Below, one piece after another: positions 23,985-37,484 of a DNA stretch of 64,000 nucleotides. Under the pieces are notes generated by a model. The model was not told the DNA's origin, searched no databases, and saw nothing but the letters and a program-made list of their open reading frames with translations. Positions within the stretch are counted from its first letter, which is position 1, and each line of letters begins with the position of its first letter. A program made the position numbers and the translations under genes. Origin of the DNA: Pseudopyrenochaeta lycopersici (Eukaryota; Ascomycota; Dothideomycetes; Pleosporales; Pseudopyrenochaetaceae); contig NHZP01000001.1 of NCBI GenBank assembly GCA_003313425.1, forward strand, positions 1,116,001-1,180,000, given 5' to 3'.

Positions 23985-26527
23985 TCACCCATAGCTCGGA
24001 TCGTTCCACTGAGTCTCTTGATAATATCCTCCGCCATTCTTGTTATTACCACCGTTCAAATCCAATTTAGCCATGAACTCGGGTGGTACAGTCGGAATAT
24101 ATTTCCTTTCTCGTTCTCTGTTCACGCCCCCAAAGCCTGCTCCATAGCTTATGAGCATATCGGTTGAAGTAGGCAATGAGAACGGTAGCATATATGAAGG
24201 GTCTTGCAGGAGTTCGTCTGGCGGGTCATCCTTCTCTTCCTCCTCAGATATTCGTGAAGCTGCAGGGGATGGTGAAGTAATGTTTTGTGACGTAGGTTTT
24301 ATAGGCGTCGTCGGTGTGGAATCTGATGATTTCTGTGGAGGGTTGGGTGACCGTGCGCGGGCGGCTTTCCGCTCGGCAGCAGCCTTCTGTAGATGCATGA
24401 TATACTTTGACGCGCTTTTTGGAAGACCCTTCTCTCCCACCTCGGGTCTATAGTATTTTGCGGTATGAAGCAGCTGTTGTGGCGAAAGTCGCGTCAGCTG
24501 CTGCAATGTTCCTACAAGTGACTCCAGATCCTCGCCCAGTGAAGAAAAGCACTGGAGCCATTGGAGAAGTTGAACAAGTGGTTCAAGATGTCGCTTTGCA
24601 GAGTCAACGGTATTGTCACCAGTAGAGGTCATTGAACCATTTTCGAAATGCTCTGGTTGTCGATTATTTGATCGTGCCCAGTCTTCGAGGGTCGAAACGT
24701 TCATTCGTATTTGCATGGCCTTTGTACGAGCCAAGTACTTCCGGTTCGACATGATTCGGTTAAAGACTTCCGTAGAGAGCCAATAAATCAGTTGCGATAA
24801 AACCTGGGCCGTGATGACTGAATGCACATCGTACAGATCGAGAACGAATAATGTCGAGGAGAGGAGGGAAGTAATATTTCGAGGTGAGGGCTGCGCTCTG
24901 CGCTTTGGTGACGGAGGACGGAAACGTTTCTCAATTGGCTCGAGAGGCTTTGCCTTTGGTTTCGAGCGGAAAATCTTCCATTCGTGCTGGAAAAGTACGT
25001 CTTCAAAGCCAGGCATCGGCTCGTGATCAAGCATTGCCTGATCCAGATTTTTGTCCATTCTGCGCTCCGCGTCTCTGATAATTAGGATAAATATCTCATT
25101 GACAAGTTCTGCCATCTGCAGCTGAAATTCCGTAGTTGCTCGCATAGTGCCGGGGTCTTTCTTGAGGTAATGCAAGAGTAGCGTAGCGTTCGACATCCAA
25201 AATGCTAGTACCGTCATGTCCCATTGATGCTTTTCTACAACATCATTGATCTTTTGCATCGCAGATACGAGTAGAGTCTCTAAAAGCTCTGGGTTGGCGT
25301 GGTAATGCGCATAACGAGCGCTGAGGAACAGAATGTTTGCAGGTACTGGCTTTTGTGAGGGAGAGCGCTGTGGCGTCATATTTGTGATGATGATATCCAA
25401 AATGCGCTCAAGCTCACTTTCTTGAAAGACAAACATCTGGTCATTGAGACAGCGATCCCATACGAATTCTTGAGCTTCTTCTTCAGGTTCTTCAGGAGTC
25501 TAGGCTGTTAGCATGGCTCAGGCGAGAATGCGAGTTATTGCGTACTTCTGGTTGCTCGTCGAGTCCGAGATTACCGATATCGACCTCCAAGTTGAAGGCG
25601 CTTTCCATCATCATTCGGCGCTTCATGTCATTTTCCTGCATTTCTTGCTCAAAACGATCTTGCGATAAGCCAGAGTTATAAAAGTCATCGCCTACGCCTG
25701 CATTGCCGATTGCGTAGCCACTCTCGTGTAGATAATCAGAGATCTCGCTGTTCGGCTCCACAAAATCGAAAGCAGTCCTGCCGCCAGAAGACTTGACATC
25801 GGTTGATGCGCCATGGTCGAGCAGAAGCTTGACAATGCTCTTGTGTCTATTTGTCATTGCCCACATGAGCGGGGTCCAGCGGTTCTTGTCTTGGATGTCA
25901 ACTGTAGCCCCTTGTTCGATCAGTGCCGCCGCTACATCCTCATGTCCGAAGCAGCTTGCATAGACTAATGGCGGTGTTCCTTCAGCATCCGCCCCGTTGA
26001 TATTGATGTACTCCTTAGTTTTGCCGTCGAGCAACCGCTTCACCCTCTCAAGCTCGCCATTCGACGCTGCCAATGTGAACAACCCCTGCAATGCCTCTTT
26101 CTTCTCTTCGTGTGATAGCTTGTCGTCGGCAACTACTTTTGCCTCATCGCCTACATTATCGTTCTTCAACCGTGCCTGGTGAGCAAGCATTTGTACTAGG
26201 CGGCTGTCGCTGTCCTCCAGCTGCTGCATGTCTTCGTCACCAAAGGTCGGATCATCGAGTGAGAGATTGAAGGTGAGCGGTCGTGCCGGCATGGGTGTAG
26301 TGAGAAACTGCTGCCCTATGACATGTTAGACATGCACCTCATGCATCGCTCCTGCCGCACCACTCACCCTGCCAGGCGTCGTAGATCTCCACCTCATCGT
26401 TCATGATATTCACATTTCTCCTATCATCCAGGGAAGTGGGAAGGTCTGAGGGGAGCTGTCGAGCATGTTTTGGCGGATCCCCGAGGTCGCCTGTGTAGGC
26501 AAGGTGGTCGTGTTCGGGAGACTCCAT
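23985..26527 (-). CDS. Ankyrin repeat and DIL (dilute) domain protein
   Basis: Three exons, 26527-26368, 26315-25546, 25499-23985, give 814 aa. Both introns are short (52 and 46 nt), and the second has GCTAAC near a CCTAG acceptor. Residues about 130-235 carry ankyrin repeats (GTPPLVYASCFGHEDVAAALIEQGA and DKNRWTPLMWAMTNRHKSIVKLLLDHGA types). After an acidic linker, residues about 315-650 match the DIL domain of class V myosin tails (FLSARYAHYHANPELLETLL, VLAFWMSNATLLLHYL, VLSQLIYWLSTEVFNRIM), but there is no motor domain. The C-terminal 150 residues are Pro/Ser-rich and disordered. This ankyrin-DIL arrangement is known across ascomycetes; a role in cargo or vesicle tethering is inferred. The start at 26527 follows from the exon 1 join and diverges from the hybrid kinase. 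Confidence 0.86.
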
Positions 26528-27180
26528 TGTGTGACATTGGGTGTGGAAGGCGACCAGGCGTAGTTACAGCGAGTAGGAAATCTAGTGCCGTCGCAAAAAG
26601 TGGTTACCTTGGTGAGGGATGCATGAGGGTCACTATGTCGAGGTGCTCTGGCCAGGTGTGGTGGGGCAGTACTTGCGGCTACGCAACGTGGACACTGAAG
26701 GCTGGTGGTGTCTTCAATGCATAAAGAAGCGACGCGAAAACGGGGTGCACATTCTTCCGAGGCCGTTAATGTAAGGATGTTCATATAAGCTTTACACAAA
26801 TGCTGTGTCCGTCTTCGACCTTGCACCAGACACGCGAACAATCCCCGGCTCGGACGCTATGCATGAACAGCCAATGTCGTCGTCAGGAGGTCTGTGCTCA
26901 ACCATGGTGGGACTCGTCAAAGGCCTGTTGCTTACATCGTCAAGTCTGGTGGCTGAACCGCGATCAGTAAGCGGGATTAGAGTCCCTCCTCAACTATCGA
27001 GAAATGAGCAACCCTCGCCGCTCCGCCTAACTCCGCCAGTGATCTCTTTCGCCAGCACCATGCGCGTTGCAGTCATCGTCTCTACGTAACACGGCAGCAT
27101 GCGCTATAGATAGCTCGTCGTCGTTCTCATCTTGATACAGAGCATGCTTCCGACCATAGCAACTGAAGAATACTAGGACA
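26528..27180. promoter_or_regulatory. Divergent promoter region of the ankyrin-DIL and hybrid kinase genes
   Basis: 653 bp between two divergent start codons. Short plus-strand frames (for example 26805-27089) could act as upstream ORFs in the kinase leader, but no specific element is clear. Confidence 0.35.
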
Positions 27181-30100
27181 ATGGCGTCTGCGAGTGGAGA
27201 CGCTGGGCGGAACGCACGCTTCGCGCATATATTCTCGCGATTACTAGAGCTCCAGAACTATGTCTTTGACTCAGATATTGAACCATTTCATTCGGTATAC
27301 TCACATCCACCATGAATGCTATGTCGAGCTAAGTGAATGCAGTCCTACGACAACTGGCACTTCTTTGGATACCAGAAACAGCCTCGGCAGGAGCGACCAC
27401 GTTCGAGAGGAAGGAGCGCAGTAACATCCCCCACGTCTTCACATTCTCCCGACTCGAGTCGGCCCGCCCTGACGCGAAGCCATCGATCCTCAGGTTCCGA
27501 TGCGAGTGCGCAAACACATTCTACCGCTACGGAGATATACCGAGAGGGCCGACCTATTGTCTGCCGCATATCGTACCAGACTCTACGCCTAGAGCGCGAG
27601 TTCCAGCTCTCCAAGCTTGTCGTGAAGAAGTCTGATCCGGGCTGCAAGCACTTTCTTCGTCCTATTGAGTTCATTAGACTGCCCATAAAGCCTGGAGAGG
27701 ATCCCCTCGTAGCCAGTATACTCGAAGCCCCTGGCCCTAATTTTCTTAAAGAATTGGTGACCTTCGGCCCGAACTGGTACAACATCATCGACACCAACGA
27801 CACCTGGCAATCCCGCACACTGCCACCCAGTCGTGGAGTACCTCTGCTCACATTTCTAGACTTCGCAGTCGGTGCAACTGAGTGTCTAGAAATCCTGCAC
27901 CATGGCCACGAGATTGTTCATGGCGAGTTACGTGGCGATGCCTTTCATTTCGCCGAGACTGGCGCTGTCAAGATGATCAACTTCGGGAGTGGGGCTAGAT
28001 CATTTGAGAATGGACTTACGTCCGCAGGCTGGAACACACTGAGCCGCGAGGTGGGAATCGAGCTTAAGCTGGCGTTCGTAGCACCAGAGCAAACGGGCCG
28101 TATGCCTGCAGAGCCTGATAGTCGTACCGATATCTACAGCCTCGGAATCCTCTTCTATACCATGTTGTGTGGAACCACTCCTTTCGACGGTGTCTCGGCA
28201 CTAGACGTTATGCAGAACGTTATTAGCAGGCGCATACCCCCGGTCTCATCAAAACGTATTGACCTCCCGGAAGCTTTATCTGCAGTCATCCAGCGTATGA
28301 CACAGCGAAACATCGAAGAGAGATATCATTCCACATCAGGTCTGAAATTTGACCTGATCCGAATTCGCGAGCTACTGAACGAAGGTGACAGCAAGGGCCT
28401 GAAGGCATTCAAGATCGGTGCAAAGGACATCAGCTGCTTCTTTAATCTTCCACTCAAGCAGATCGGGCGCGAGAAAGAGCGCCAAACACTAATCGATGTC
28501 ATCGAGCGCGTATCAAAGCATCGAAGGAGTACCGTAAAGAATTTCCACAGCTTGAGTTCCAACTCGTCCTACTCGGATCAGCGCCTGGAAATGATCGACG
28601 ATCTGGTCTCTGATAGCACGAGCTCTAGGGGCTCGGAGAGCAGATTCAACAGCGGTAAGTAAGGTTGTGATACTTGAAAGGATGTTGTTCGCTGTTTGGC
28701 CCCTTGCCCCTCTAGTCTCAAGCGAAATTGATCATCTTGCTAATTGTACGGCCGCATATAGTATCAGCTAATGGTCCGGTTTTCATGGAGGCCACTCGGT
28801 CGGTAACCAAACGCTCACAGGACAGTATAGTACAGTCAGATGGCTCTTTCGCTGAAGGAAGCCCTGATAATCGGCCTCAGCTGCAGTCCGCAGGACGGGG
28901 TCAATCGAACAACAGCGCCGAAGGCTCTCTATCCTATTCCCGCTCTCATCAGTCTAATGACGGCTCACTTTTCCGCACAATGTCAAACACGCGCAAGCTG
29001 AGACGCAGAGCTAAGTGCGAAGTAGTGGCAATTGGAGGAGCGACCGGGCTGGGCAAGTCGCGACTGGTGCAGAGTGTCCAAAGCACAGCAAGGAGTACGG
29101 GATACTTTGCTACGGCCAAATTCGATCCTGCTAAGAAGGCGCCGTTCGACCCTATACTGAAACTCATGTCCTCTTTATTTCGACAGATTTTTAGCGAGGC
29201 AGATGTGACGACTGATTTTCACAACAGTCTGCGCAACTTCCTGAAAAATACCGGTGTGTGGACCGTACTTCGAAGCTACCTAGATCTTCCTGAATGGCTT
29301 TTGAACACTGGCGGAGCACCGAAAACACCACAGCAAAAGGATCTGGAATTCGCCAAGGAGATGCATCGGCGAGCTTCGTCCCCCGCTATTCATTGCGGAG
29401 GTGCTGGGCATACTGCAGACGCGTGGCTTCGAAGCGGAGGCGCATCGAAATCATCCAGGTTCATGAATGTTTTTATCGACGTATTGCGGCTTCTTGCAAC
29501 GCAAAAACTCTGCATCTGGAGCTTAGAGGATGTTCAGAACGCCGACCCAGAAAGTGCGGAGCTCATTCACCACATTGCTAAAGCCAAGATACCACTCGTT
29601 CTGATATTTACCTACGTTGACGAGGAGACCTTACCTAAAGACCTCAGCCCTGTGTTACGCAGTGCCACGAAAATACAACTGCTTCCGTTTACGGAGGCGC
29701 AAACCGCAGATTTCGTAGCGGAAACCCTCCACCGCGACCTTGAATACATACTTCCACTAGTTGCAGTCATTCAAGAGAAAAGCCGAGGCAATTTATTCTA
29801 TATCCGCGAGATTCTAGACACGTGTTACAGGAAGAAGTGCGTATTCTACTCGTGGCGGGAGAACAACTGGCTTTTTGACCTTGACAAAGTGTTCGAAGTC
29901 TTTGAGAGCCCCGAATATGGGTCGTCCGTTACCACTGACTTCATCACAAAGCGACTTTTCGAATTGCCCGTTGCCAGCAAAAAGCTCCTTGCATGGGCTT
30001 CGTTGTTAGGTGGTTCATTCTCTTTCGAATTAGTCAAGAAGCTCCTGAATTCGAAGGACATACTGCCGACTGGTGCGAGATTACCGCTTCTCGATGATAA

Positions 30101-33100
30101 AGAATGCGCTGTAACGGCGCTCAGCGGAGCACTCAACGCCTACGTGCTGATGCCTGCGGAACAAGATGCAACGTTCCGTTTCAGCCACGATCGATACCTG
30201 ACGGCAGCTGTAACTTCCTTGGATAAAGAATGGGACACTGAACTAATGCACTACATGATCGCGAAAATAATAATATCGAGCGAAGAATATATCGACGACT
30301 CAACGACGGGCTCAAAAGCTCTTTACATAAGAAGCAGACACATCTGTCTCGCGGCTAAGCTGATCAAAGCTAGGGAGACCCACAGAGCACCTTTCCGAGA
30401 TGTTCTTTATCAGGCCGGAGAAACCGCATGCGAGTCGGGGGCGAGATCAACAGGCATATACTACTATGTACACAGTTTGATGCTTCTACAGGACGATCCG
30501 TGGGATGACAAACAACCTGATGTATCATACCAAGAAACTCTGCAGCTTTTTGTTCGATCAGCAGAGTGCTATTGGCATCAGGGTATGCTCGACGAGGCCC
30601 TTAGCTTGATTCGGACGACATTCAAGAATGCCCGCGACCCCTGCGATATGGCAAGCTCGTTTATTTTACAGTCTCGGGTCTTCGCGATCCGTGGTGACAG
30701 CTTTGGAGCGTTCCAGGCACTGAAGGATTGCCTATCGCTTCTTGAATCCCCGATTCCCCCTATCACTTGGGAACAGTGTGACGCCGAGTTCCATAAGGTT
30801 TATGCTAGTCTCCAGGATACCAATAAAGACGAGCTGCTCAGCCGCCGGCCGCCAACAGATGACCGCATTCTCATGACAATAGGCCCGGTATTTATCGAGC
30901 TTCTGAGTGCCGCCTTTTGGTCGAACAGTTTATTGTTCTATCAGGCGACGCTGATGCTTATCAATCTACATCTTCAGCGAGGCACCATGCCACAAGTGGC
31001 ATTGACGTATATACACTTAGGAACCATTGCTGCGGGTCGCTTCCAAATGGTTAACTTTGCAGCTGATATGGGAGGAATGGCCAAACGTCTCTTCCAGATC
31101 TTCCCTGAAGATCATTACACGGTGGGACGAGGCCAGACTTTGCAACCTTTGTTTCTTGGTCACTTGGAGGCGCCGATCGGTGATCTGATCCCAAGTCTCG
31201 ACGCTGCTTTACAGGAGACTCTTACCTCTGGTGATCGCATTCTTACCCTTCTGAATCTCGGTGTCCAAGCTCACTTCCGCATCATGGCATCTTACGATGT
31301 TGCGGAGTTGGAAGGATGGATCGAAGAAACCCCACTAGACATGAAGGGCTGGCATCGAGATTTGCGAGGCGGCGTATTCTTGATGGCATCGCGTCAGTAC
31401 TCCAAAGCACTTCAAGGCAAGACAGGCATCGACGAGGCTTCATCAATCTTCTCTGACAAGGAACACAACGAGGTACAATACGTCGAATGGGTGGAAAAGA
31501 CAGCAAGCAACCCAAAGCGGCCAAAATCAATATATCTCGCTACAAAGCTTCCGGTCTTGATATTGTTCGGATTTATTTCAGAAGCAGTTGCTCTTGGAGA
31601 GCTGTTACTGCCCATGTTAAGCGGTCTCTGGTGTGAAAGACTCACCTACTCCGTCCGATACTATCTTTCCCTGGCATATATGGCTACCCTCCGAGATGAG
31701 CCTAAGCATGCTCGAAGAGAAGAGATGATACAGCATGTTCGAAGTACTCTCAAATTGTTGGAGACTTGTTGCGTCATTACGGACGTCAACTACCGTGGCT
31801 GGATGCATCTCCTCACCGCTGTACTTGCAGAAGTCAACAGTGATCCACCATCAGCTTTGCAGAATTATGAGGCAGCCATGGACCATAGCGAGTGTAACCA
31901 CTTTGTCTTGGACGAGGCTTTCTCTTATGAATTGTATGCTGAGTGGTTAATCCGGAAGAAGGCTTACAGAGCAGCACGACATTCTCTGAAGGATTGTATT
32001 TCGACATATAGAAGGATTTCAGCCTATGGCAAAGCTAATCACGTCGCGACCAAATACGAGTGGTTGTTGCGCGGCTCCTCCTCTCTCACCACAATGGACG
32101 TCGCCGTACAGACTACGATCATCGACACTGGGAACACACCCTTTAGGCTTGAACAGAACGAAGACCAAGAGCAGTATCTGGGAGCTGAAACCGCGGTTGA
32201 TAGAACGCAGAACTGGATCGTTCCAGAGACTGGCAGGCGGCACGAATCTGCACAAGATTTGCACAATGGATTCTCAGCCGTGGGTCTTGACATGCTAGAC
32301 CTGAGCTCCATTCTTGAATCAAGTCAAGTGCTCTCAAGTGAATTGGTGGTTGACAAGCTCATGGCTAAGATGGCTTCAATTATTCTAGAGTCAACTGGTG
32401 CTAGTCTCTGCGGGATTGTTATCGAGGATTCTCAGATCGAGTGGAGCATCGCTTGCGTCGCGACCAACGAACCCGATAACGATAGCGGTTTCTCTGCTGG
32501 CGTTACGTCTTTCCCTGCTAGCCAACCACTAGATGTTGTGGACGACGTGGTAGCACGGCAAGTCACACTATATACACTGCGCTTCCGAGAAACTGTCTTC
32601 GTGCAAAATCTGCTCGAGGATGATCGATTCTCCAACGTTTCGGACTCCTATCTCAAGCGCAATCCCGAAGGGAAAGCAGTCATTTGTATTCCTATTGTGC
32701 ACTCAGACAATCTCCTGGGGTCAATCTACGTAGAGGGTCCGCCAAACTCCTTCACGGAAAGGAATACGCAAGTCCTGCGATTGCTCGTCAATCAAATATC
32801 TATCTCCTTAGCCAATGCGCTCCTTTTCAAGGAAATCGAACGGGTAAGCGCTAGTAACGAAGCAATGCTAGAGATGCAAAAGCGCGCACTCGCGCAGGCA
32901 CGAGCTGCTGAGATCAAGGCGAAAGAAGCAGAAGCTATTGCTATCCGGAACATGAAGCTTAAGGAAGAGGCAGCTAAGGCCAAGAGTCTTTTCCTCGCCA
33001 ATGTGTCGCACGAATTGCGTACACCCCTCAATGGAGTGATAGGGATGTCTGAATTACTCAAAGCCAGTATCTTGAATCCGGAGCAAGCAGGTTACGCCGA

Positions 33101-34430
33101 TTCGATCAGAGTATGCGCCGATACGCTTCTGTCCATTATCAATGATCTGCTTGATTTCTCCAAACTTGAAGCTGGCAAAATGAACGTCATGGAAATGCCA
33201 TTGTCACTCAACGAAACGATCACCGAGGTAGTACGGGCTTTGGCGTATACAAACGCCGAGCGCGGCTTGAAGACAGTCGAACAACTAGAGCTAGACCCCG
33301 AGATGCTTGTCATGGGCGACCCAGTTAGGCTCCATCAGATTCTCATGAACCTACTGTCCAACAGCTACAAGTTCACTCCCAAAGGCTCCGTCACAGTCCG
33401 TGCCATAGTCGACAAAGAATCAGATGATTGGGTCGATGTGACGTGCAGCGTCATCGACACGGGAATCGGCATTCCGGAGGAGCAGAAGAAGAAATTATTC
33501 CTTCCCTTTTCTCAGATCGAGTCCTCGTCATCCCGCAGCTACGGCGGTACAGGGCTTGGTCTCAGTATCTGCAAAGCGCTCATTGAGAACGTGATGCACG
33601 GCAAAGTCTGGCTGGAGTCAACACCCGGCGAGGGTACCGTGGTCTCCTTCTCCCTCCGCTTTCAGAAAGTACCCAGAGCACAAGCTCTGAACCGACCGAC
33701 GACTCGCGATCCGGACCCCATGGCCAAATTCTCGAGCCAGGAGAATAACGGTCATGAACAAGTGTCTGGTACCTGCATTGATCTTTCGACGATCCCAAGG
33801 AACGAATTGAGGATCTGTATTGCAGAAGACAACCTCATTAACCAACGGATTGCGATTAGCTTTGTGCAAAAGCTGGGGTTCAAATGCGATGCATATCTCG
33901 ATGGTTTCAAGACAATTGATGCACTTGAGCGAGCCAGCGATAATGGCCGGCCGTTCCACCTTGTGCTGATGGATGTTCAAATGCCGCACTGCGACGGATA
34001 CGAGGGTATGTGAATAGGCTCCGGCAAGCCTTTGGTTCATTTTGGATGTACTAACGCGTGAGCAGCAACACGACGCATCCGCAAACACCCCAATCCCGAG
34101 ATCCGCAATATCCTTATCATCGCCATGACAGCCTCAGCCATCCAAGGGGACCGCGAGAAATGCCTAGAGAGCGGCATGAACAACTATCTCGCCAAACCTG
34201 TGCGTGCGCAAACATTGAAGTCACTTCTGGATAGTTATCTTCAAAAAGACGTGGAAGGAATTGAGATTCCGAATTTGGCGGCCGAGGCCAAGAAACTGGT
34301 CAAGCAAGCGTTGAGTGAGGCGGATGCTGGTGAGACGAGTAGTAGGCCTCCAAGTTTAAGAACGAGTACAGCGCAGCGGATACCACAGCTTGGGCCGAGT
34401 GGAGAGAAGGAGTTTGGACCGCCGTCGTGA
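27181..34430 (+). CDS. Group X hybrid histidine kinase (pseudokinase-AAA-GAF-HK-receiver)
   Basis: Four exons, 27181-27294, 27343-28654, 28762-34005, 34066-34430, give 2344 aa. The order matches Group X kinases (S. pombe Mak2/Mak3, Candida Chk1), which feed the HPt-SKN7/SSK1 phosphorelay in oxidative stress and development. A Ser/Thr kinase-like domain spans about 80-375; its catalytic loop reads HGELRGD at 231 and the DFG site NFGSG, so it is probably inactive. A P-loop GGATGLGKS (567-575) starts an AAA-type ATPase domain, followed by a long helical region. A GAF domain spans about 1660-1830. The H-box has phospho-acceptor His1892 (SHELRTPLNG), with N, G1 (DTGIGIP) and G2 (GGTGLGLS, near 2071) boxes. 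The receiver begins near 2155, with phospho-acceptor Asp2213 (LMDVQMP). The last exon completes the receiver (AMTASA, LAKPV). The first exon is inferred from its LLELQNYVFDSDIEPFHS reading. Confidence 0.92.
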
Positions 34431-35113
34431 AGGGCTATTGGGCGATAGGGGCTAGTCCTTTTTGTTTCATTGTCGGACTTGTCTTTTGCACAGATACCTC
34501 TGGAGTTTGTGTGTACAGCATGACGCGGCGTTTGCAGGCAAGATTTGCTTGGGCCCGGGCTGGTCTTTGACGATTAGAAAAGGGTGGATCAGGCTAGCAT
34601 ATGAGGAGTACAGATTTGGGTATATAGTTCGTTTTGTAGGTAGCTTGCAGACGTTGATGATTGAATGTAATTTTTGGACGTGTTGAGAGGAGAGCTGGAC
34701 TGTGATTGGCTGCAGGGCGGTGATGCATGTCATTTGGGCGGTTTCCCGGTCTACGGCAAGTCATGCAGGGAAAGGTCAGTAGGAGAGATTAAGGCTACTC
34801 TAACTGCGGAACCCCGTCGACACTGATGCAGTGCCGGCGACGTCCCCTAATCCACTTTTTGGGCTTGTAAACAGGCCGAGTGGCATCGCGGCGCTCACAT
34901 TCACGACTCAACATTGTCCCACTGATTCCCAACCGCCCACCAGCACAGCCTCGACGATCCCCCCACAAAACGTTGGGGAGCAGCGCTCGCAGATCCTGGA
35001 CTAAATTTGGCCGCCTGGTGCTACCCGACCCCAACTGCAGCCCGCGCCGTTGCCAACACCGAGCCTCTGGGACTGTTTCACGCCCGTCAAACACCAAAAA
35101 AAAATTATCCACG
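34431..35113. other. Intergenic region after the hybrid kinase
   Basis: 683 bp with the kinase 3' UTR and the promoter and leader of the coiled-coil gene. A 273-codon minus-strand frame that starts inside the next gene and ends here is Ser-rich shadow sequence. Confidence 0.4.
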
Positions 35114-37142
35114 ATGTCGACGGCCACAGCAAACAAGCCGCCAGGGACAGGCACCCCTCGGCGCGACGCCGCCTCCAAGACGTCGGCCTCTCCTGGACCC
35201 GCATCCCGCACGCCTGCGAAAGCATCGACCCCAACCACAAATGGCAGTGCTGGCGTGGCGAGGACACGCTCCGTCCGCTCAGGCGTCAATGGCACGCCCG
35301 TCTCTGCGCGCGCAGCGGTCAAGCGGCCCGCCACACAGTCCAGCCTGAGCAGCGCCTCGCAGGCCGATGCCAGCGACGACGACGCCCGAGACGAGCAAGC
35401 CGCATTGGTGCAGGACCTCAAGGACCGGCTGCAGAAGGCCGAGACCGAGGCTGAGGAGCGCCAGAAGCAGGTCGATGTGCTCAATGCCCGCCTCGATGAC
35501 GCCCTTGCCGAGCAGGCCAAGCTCGAGGAGCGCGCACACGAGGAGGAAGAGAAGGTCGAGCTACTGGAGAATGAGAAGCGCGAGCTGACCCGCCAGCACC
35601 GCGAGCTCGAGGGCATCTACGAGGCCGAGCACACACAGGCCATGCGTGAGAAGGAGGACACACAGACGCGCGAGGACGAGCTGCAGGAGACGATCCAGCG
35701 CCTGAAGGAGACCATGGCTACGAAACACGGCCAGCCGGGTGACGACGAGGAGCCACATGTGTCACGAGCATGTAAGTCACAGCCGCCGCTGGAGATACGT
35801 GGCCCCCATGCACCGACACTGACTGTCCACAGCGAGCTTCCGCAACATTGCTTCCCGCAACAGCTCCTCACAGAACCTCGAGAACGCAGCGTCGTTTGCC
35901 CCGCCCAGCTCCATCCAACGCAGCAACTCGCGCAACAACTCAAAGCTCATCCTCCAAAAGGACAAGATCATCGAAGACCTGCGCCTCGAACTCGCCGAAT
36001 ATCAAGTCAAGTTCATAGAGGTCGAGAACGCCGGTGGAGGCCGCATGCGGGAGCTGGAGAAGCAACTTCTTGAGACACGCATGACCAACGCCAGGCTCAT
36101 GGAGGACAATGAGAGCTTCCAGCTCTTGCTCGGTGAGAAGACGCTGAACGGAGATCTCAGCCGCGGCGACTTCCTTCGCGAGTCGTCACACATCGAAGAC
36201 CGCGCCCCATCGCGCAATGGCCCATCGACGAGCCTGGCCGATGAGCTCCAGTCGGCGGAAGAGGCCGATGCCGAGGTCGTTCGTAGGCTGGAAGCCGAAG
36301 TCAACAGCATGAAGGACCAGAACAAGGCGCTGACGCTCTACATCAACAAGATCATCGGTCGTCTCCTCACACACCAGGGCTTCGAGTCAGTCCTGGGCAA
36401 CGACCTGGAGAGCGACCACGCGTCTGGTATGCCTGACAAGAACAAGGAGCTGCCGCCACCTCCGCCTCAGGACAGCGAGCCGCAAGGCTTCCTCCAGCGC
36501 GCCAAATCCGTTGCCATGGGCGGCAACCGCAAGCCACGTCCCATCAGCGTCATGGGCCCACCGCCCCTTGCATCCGCTACGAACCAGCAGAGCGTCACCG
36601 AGGATCCAACCACCGCACCTAGCATCCCCCTCACTCGCTCAGCATCGAACCGCAATCCGAGTGGAACATACTCACACCGTCGCTCCACCTCCGACATGCC
36701 GCAGCCTGGCGCTGCAAATGTAGTCAACAACATGTACCGCCCCTCGTCTACCGCAGCTTCGCCCGGTGGCGCAGTATCCCCAGGTCTTGTCTCGCCACGC
36801 AATTCCTTCTTCGGCCTACCCATTGCTGGAGCGTCTGGGCCGACTAATGCCACCTCAAGAGCTCCCTCAGGTCAGCAAGGGCCTATCCATGAAGAAAGGG
36901 AAGTCGATGCAAAGACAGAGTCGTCATCGGCGAGCCATGTCGATACACCGAGTCCGCCACGACGTCTTGAGAGGAGTGAGACGAGCACAGGTGTCATGAC
37001 GGGTAAGGGCATGCGACCACTGCGATTAGTGCAGAATGAAGAGGAAGCAGTGAAAGCACGCAAGGCAGCAAACAGGGCGAGTTGGTTCGGTGGACTGTTT
37101 GGACAAGCTCCACCCCAGCAGAACCAGGAGAATGCGCAGTAG
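35114..37142 (+). CDS. Coiled-coil protein of the fungal M-protein-repeat type
   Basis: Two exons, 35114-35771 and 35833-37142 (donor GTAAGT, acceptor CCACAG), give 655 aa. Residues 1-95 are Ser/Thr/Pro/Ala-rich and basic. Residues about 95-215 form a long heptad coiled coil (LKDRLQKAETEAEERQKQ and similar). A basic Ser/Asn linker follows the splice site, then a second coiled coil at about 255-365 (KIIEDLRLELAEYQVKFIEVE, ending LYINKIIGRLL). The C-terminal about 270 residues are Pro/Ser-rich with short sequence motifs (PRPISVMGPPP, RASWFGGLFG). Pezizomycotina orthologs are often labelled M protein repeat protein; such architecture suggests a cytoskeletal or polarity scaffold, but the function is not shown here. 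The ATG at 35114 is the first of the frame after a stretch of leader-like codons. Confidence 0.85.
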
Positions 37143-37484
37143 AAGTGTCCGGACACTCAAGGTTCCCCCTTGGTCTGCGTTGGAATTGGCCTTCTTGCAT
37201 ACAGTACACGAGATTTTGTAACAAAGAGTTGGATCTAATGCGCAATGTTGTGAAAGTAGCATACACGGCCGCAGGTTGTATACCCATGCGGAAACGAAAG
37301 GGGAAGGAGCCACGAACACTGGATGACTGGACTGCATATTTTGTATACCCCCCCGGTTTTTTAGACTCAACCCTTTGGCTATATTTTGATTTTTGATTCC
37401 TGGATAATTCGTTAGGCGCAATCAACTCATTTTTATCCCTTGTCCTTGCTTTCACTCCCACTGTCGTTGCATTTATCCCTTTCA
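37143..37484. other. Intergenic region downstream of the coiled-coil gene
   Basis: 342 bp, probably the 3' UTR of the coiled-coil gene; a pyrimidine-rich stretch begins near its right end. No gene seen. Confidence 0.4.

Noticed and set aside
34795..35616. 273-codon Ser/Ala-rich minus-strand frame
   Set aside because: Antisense shadow of the coiled-coil gene's first exon and its leader; low-complexity repeats without domain features.
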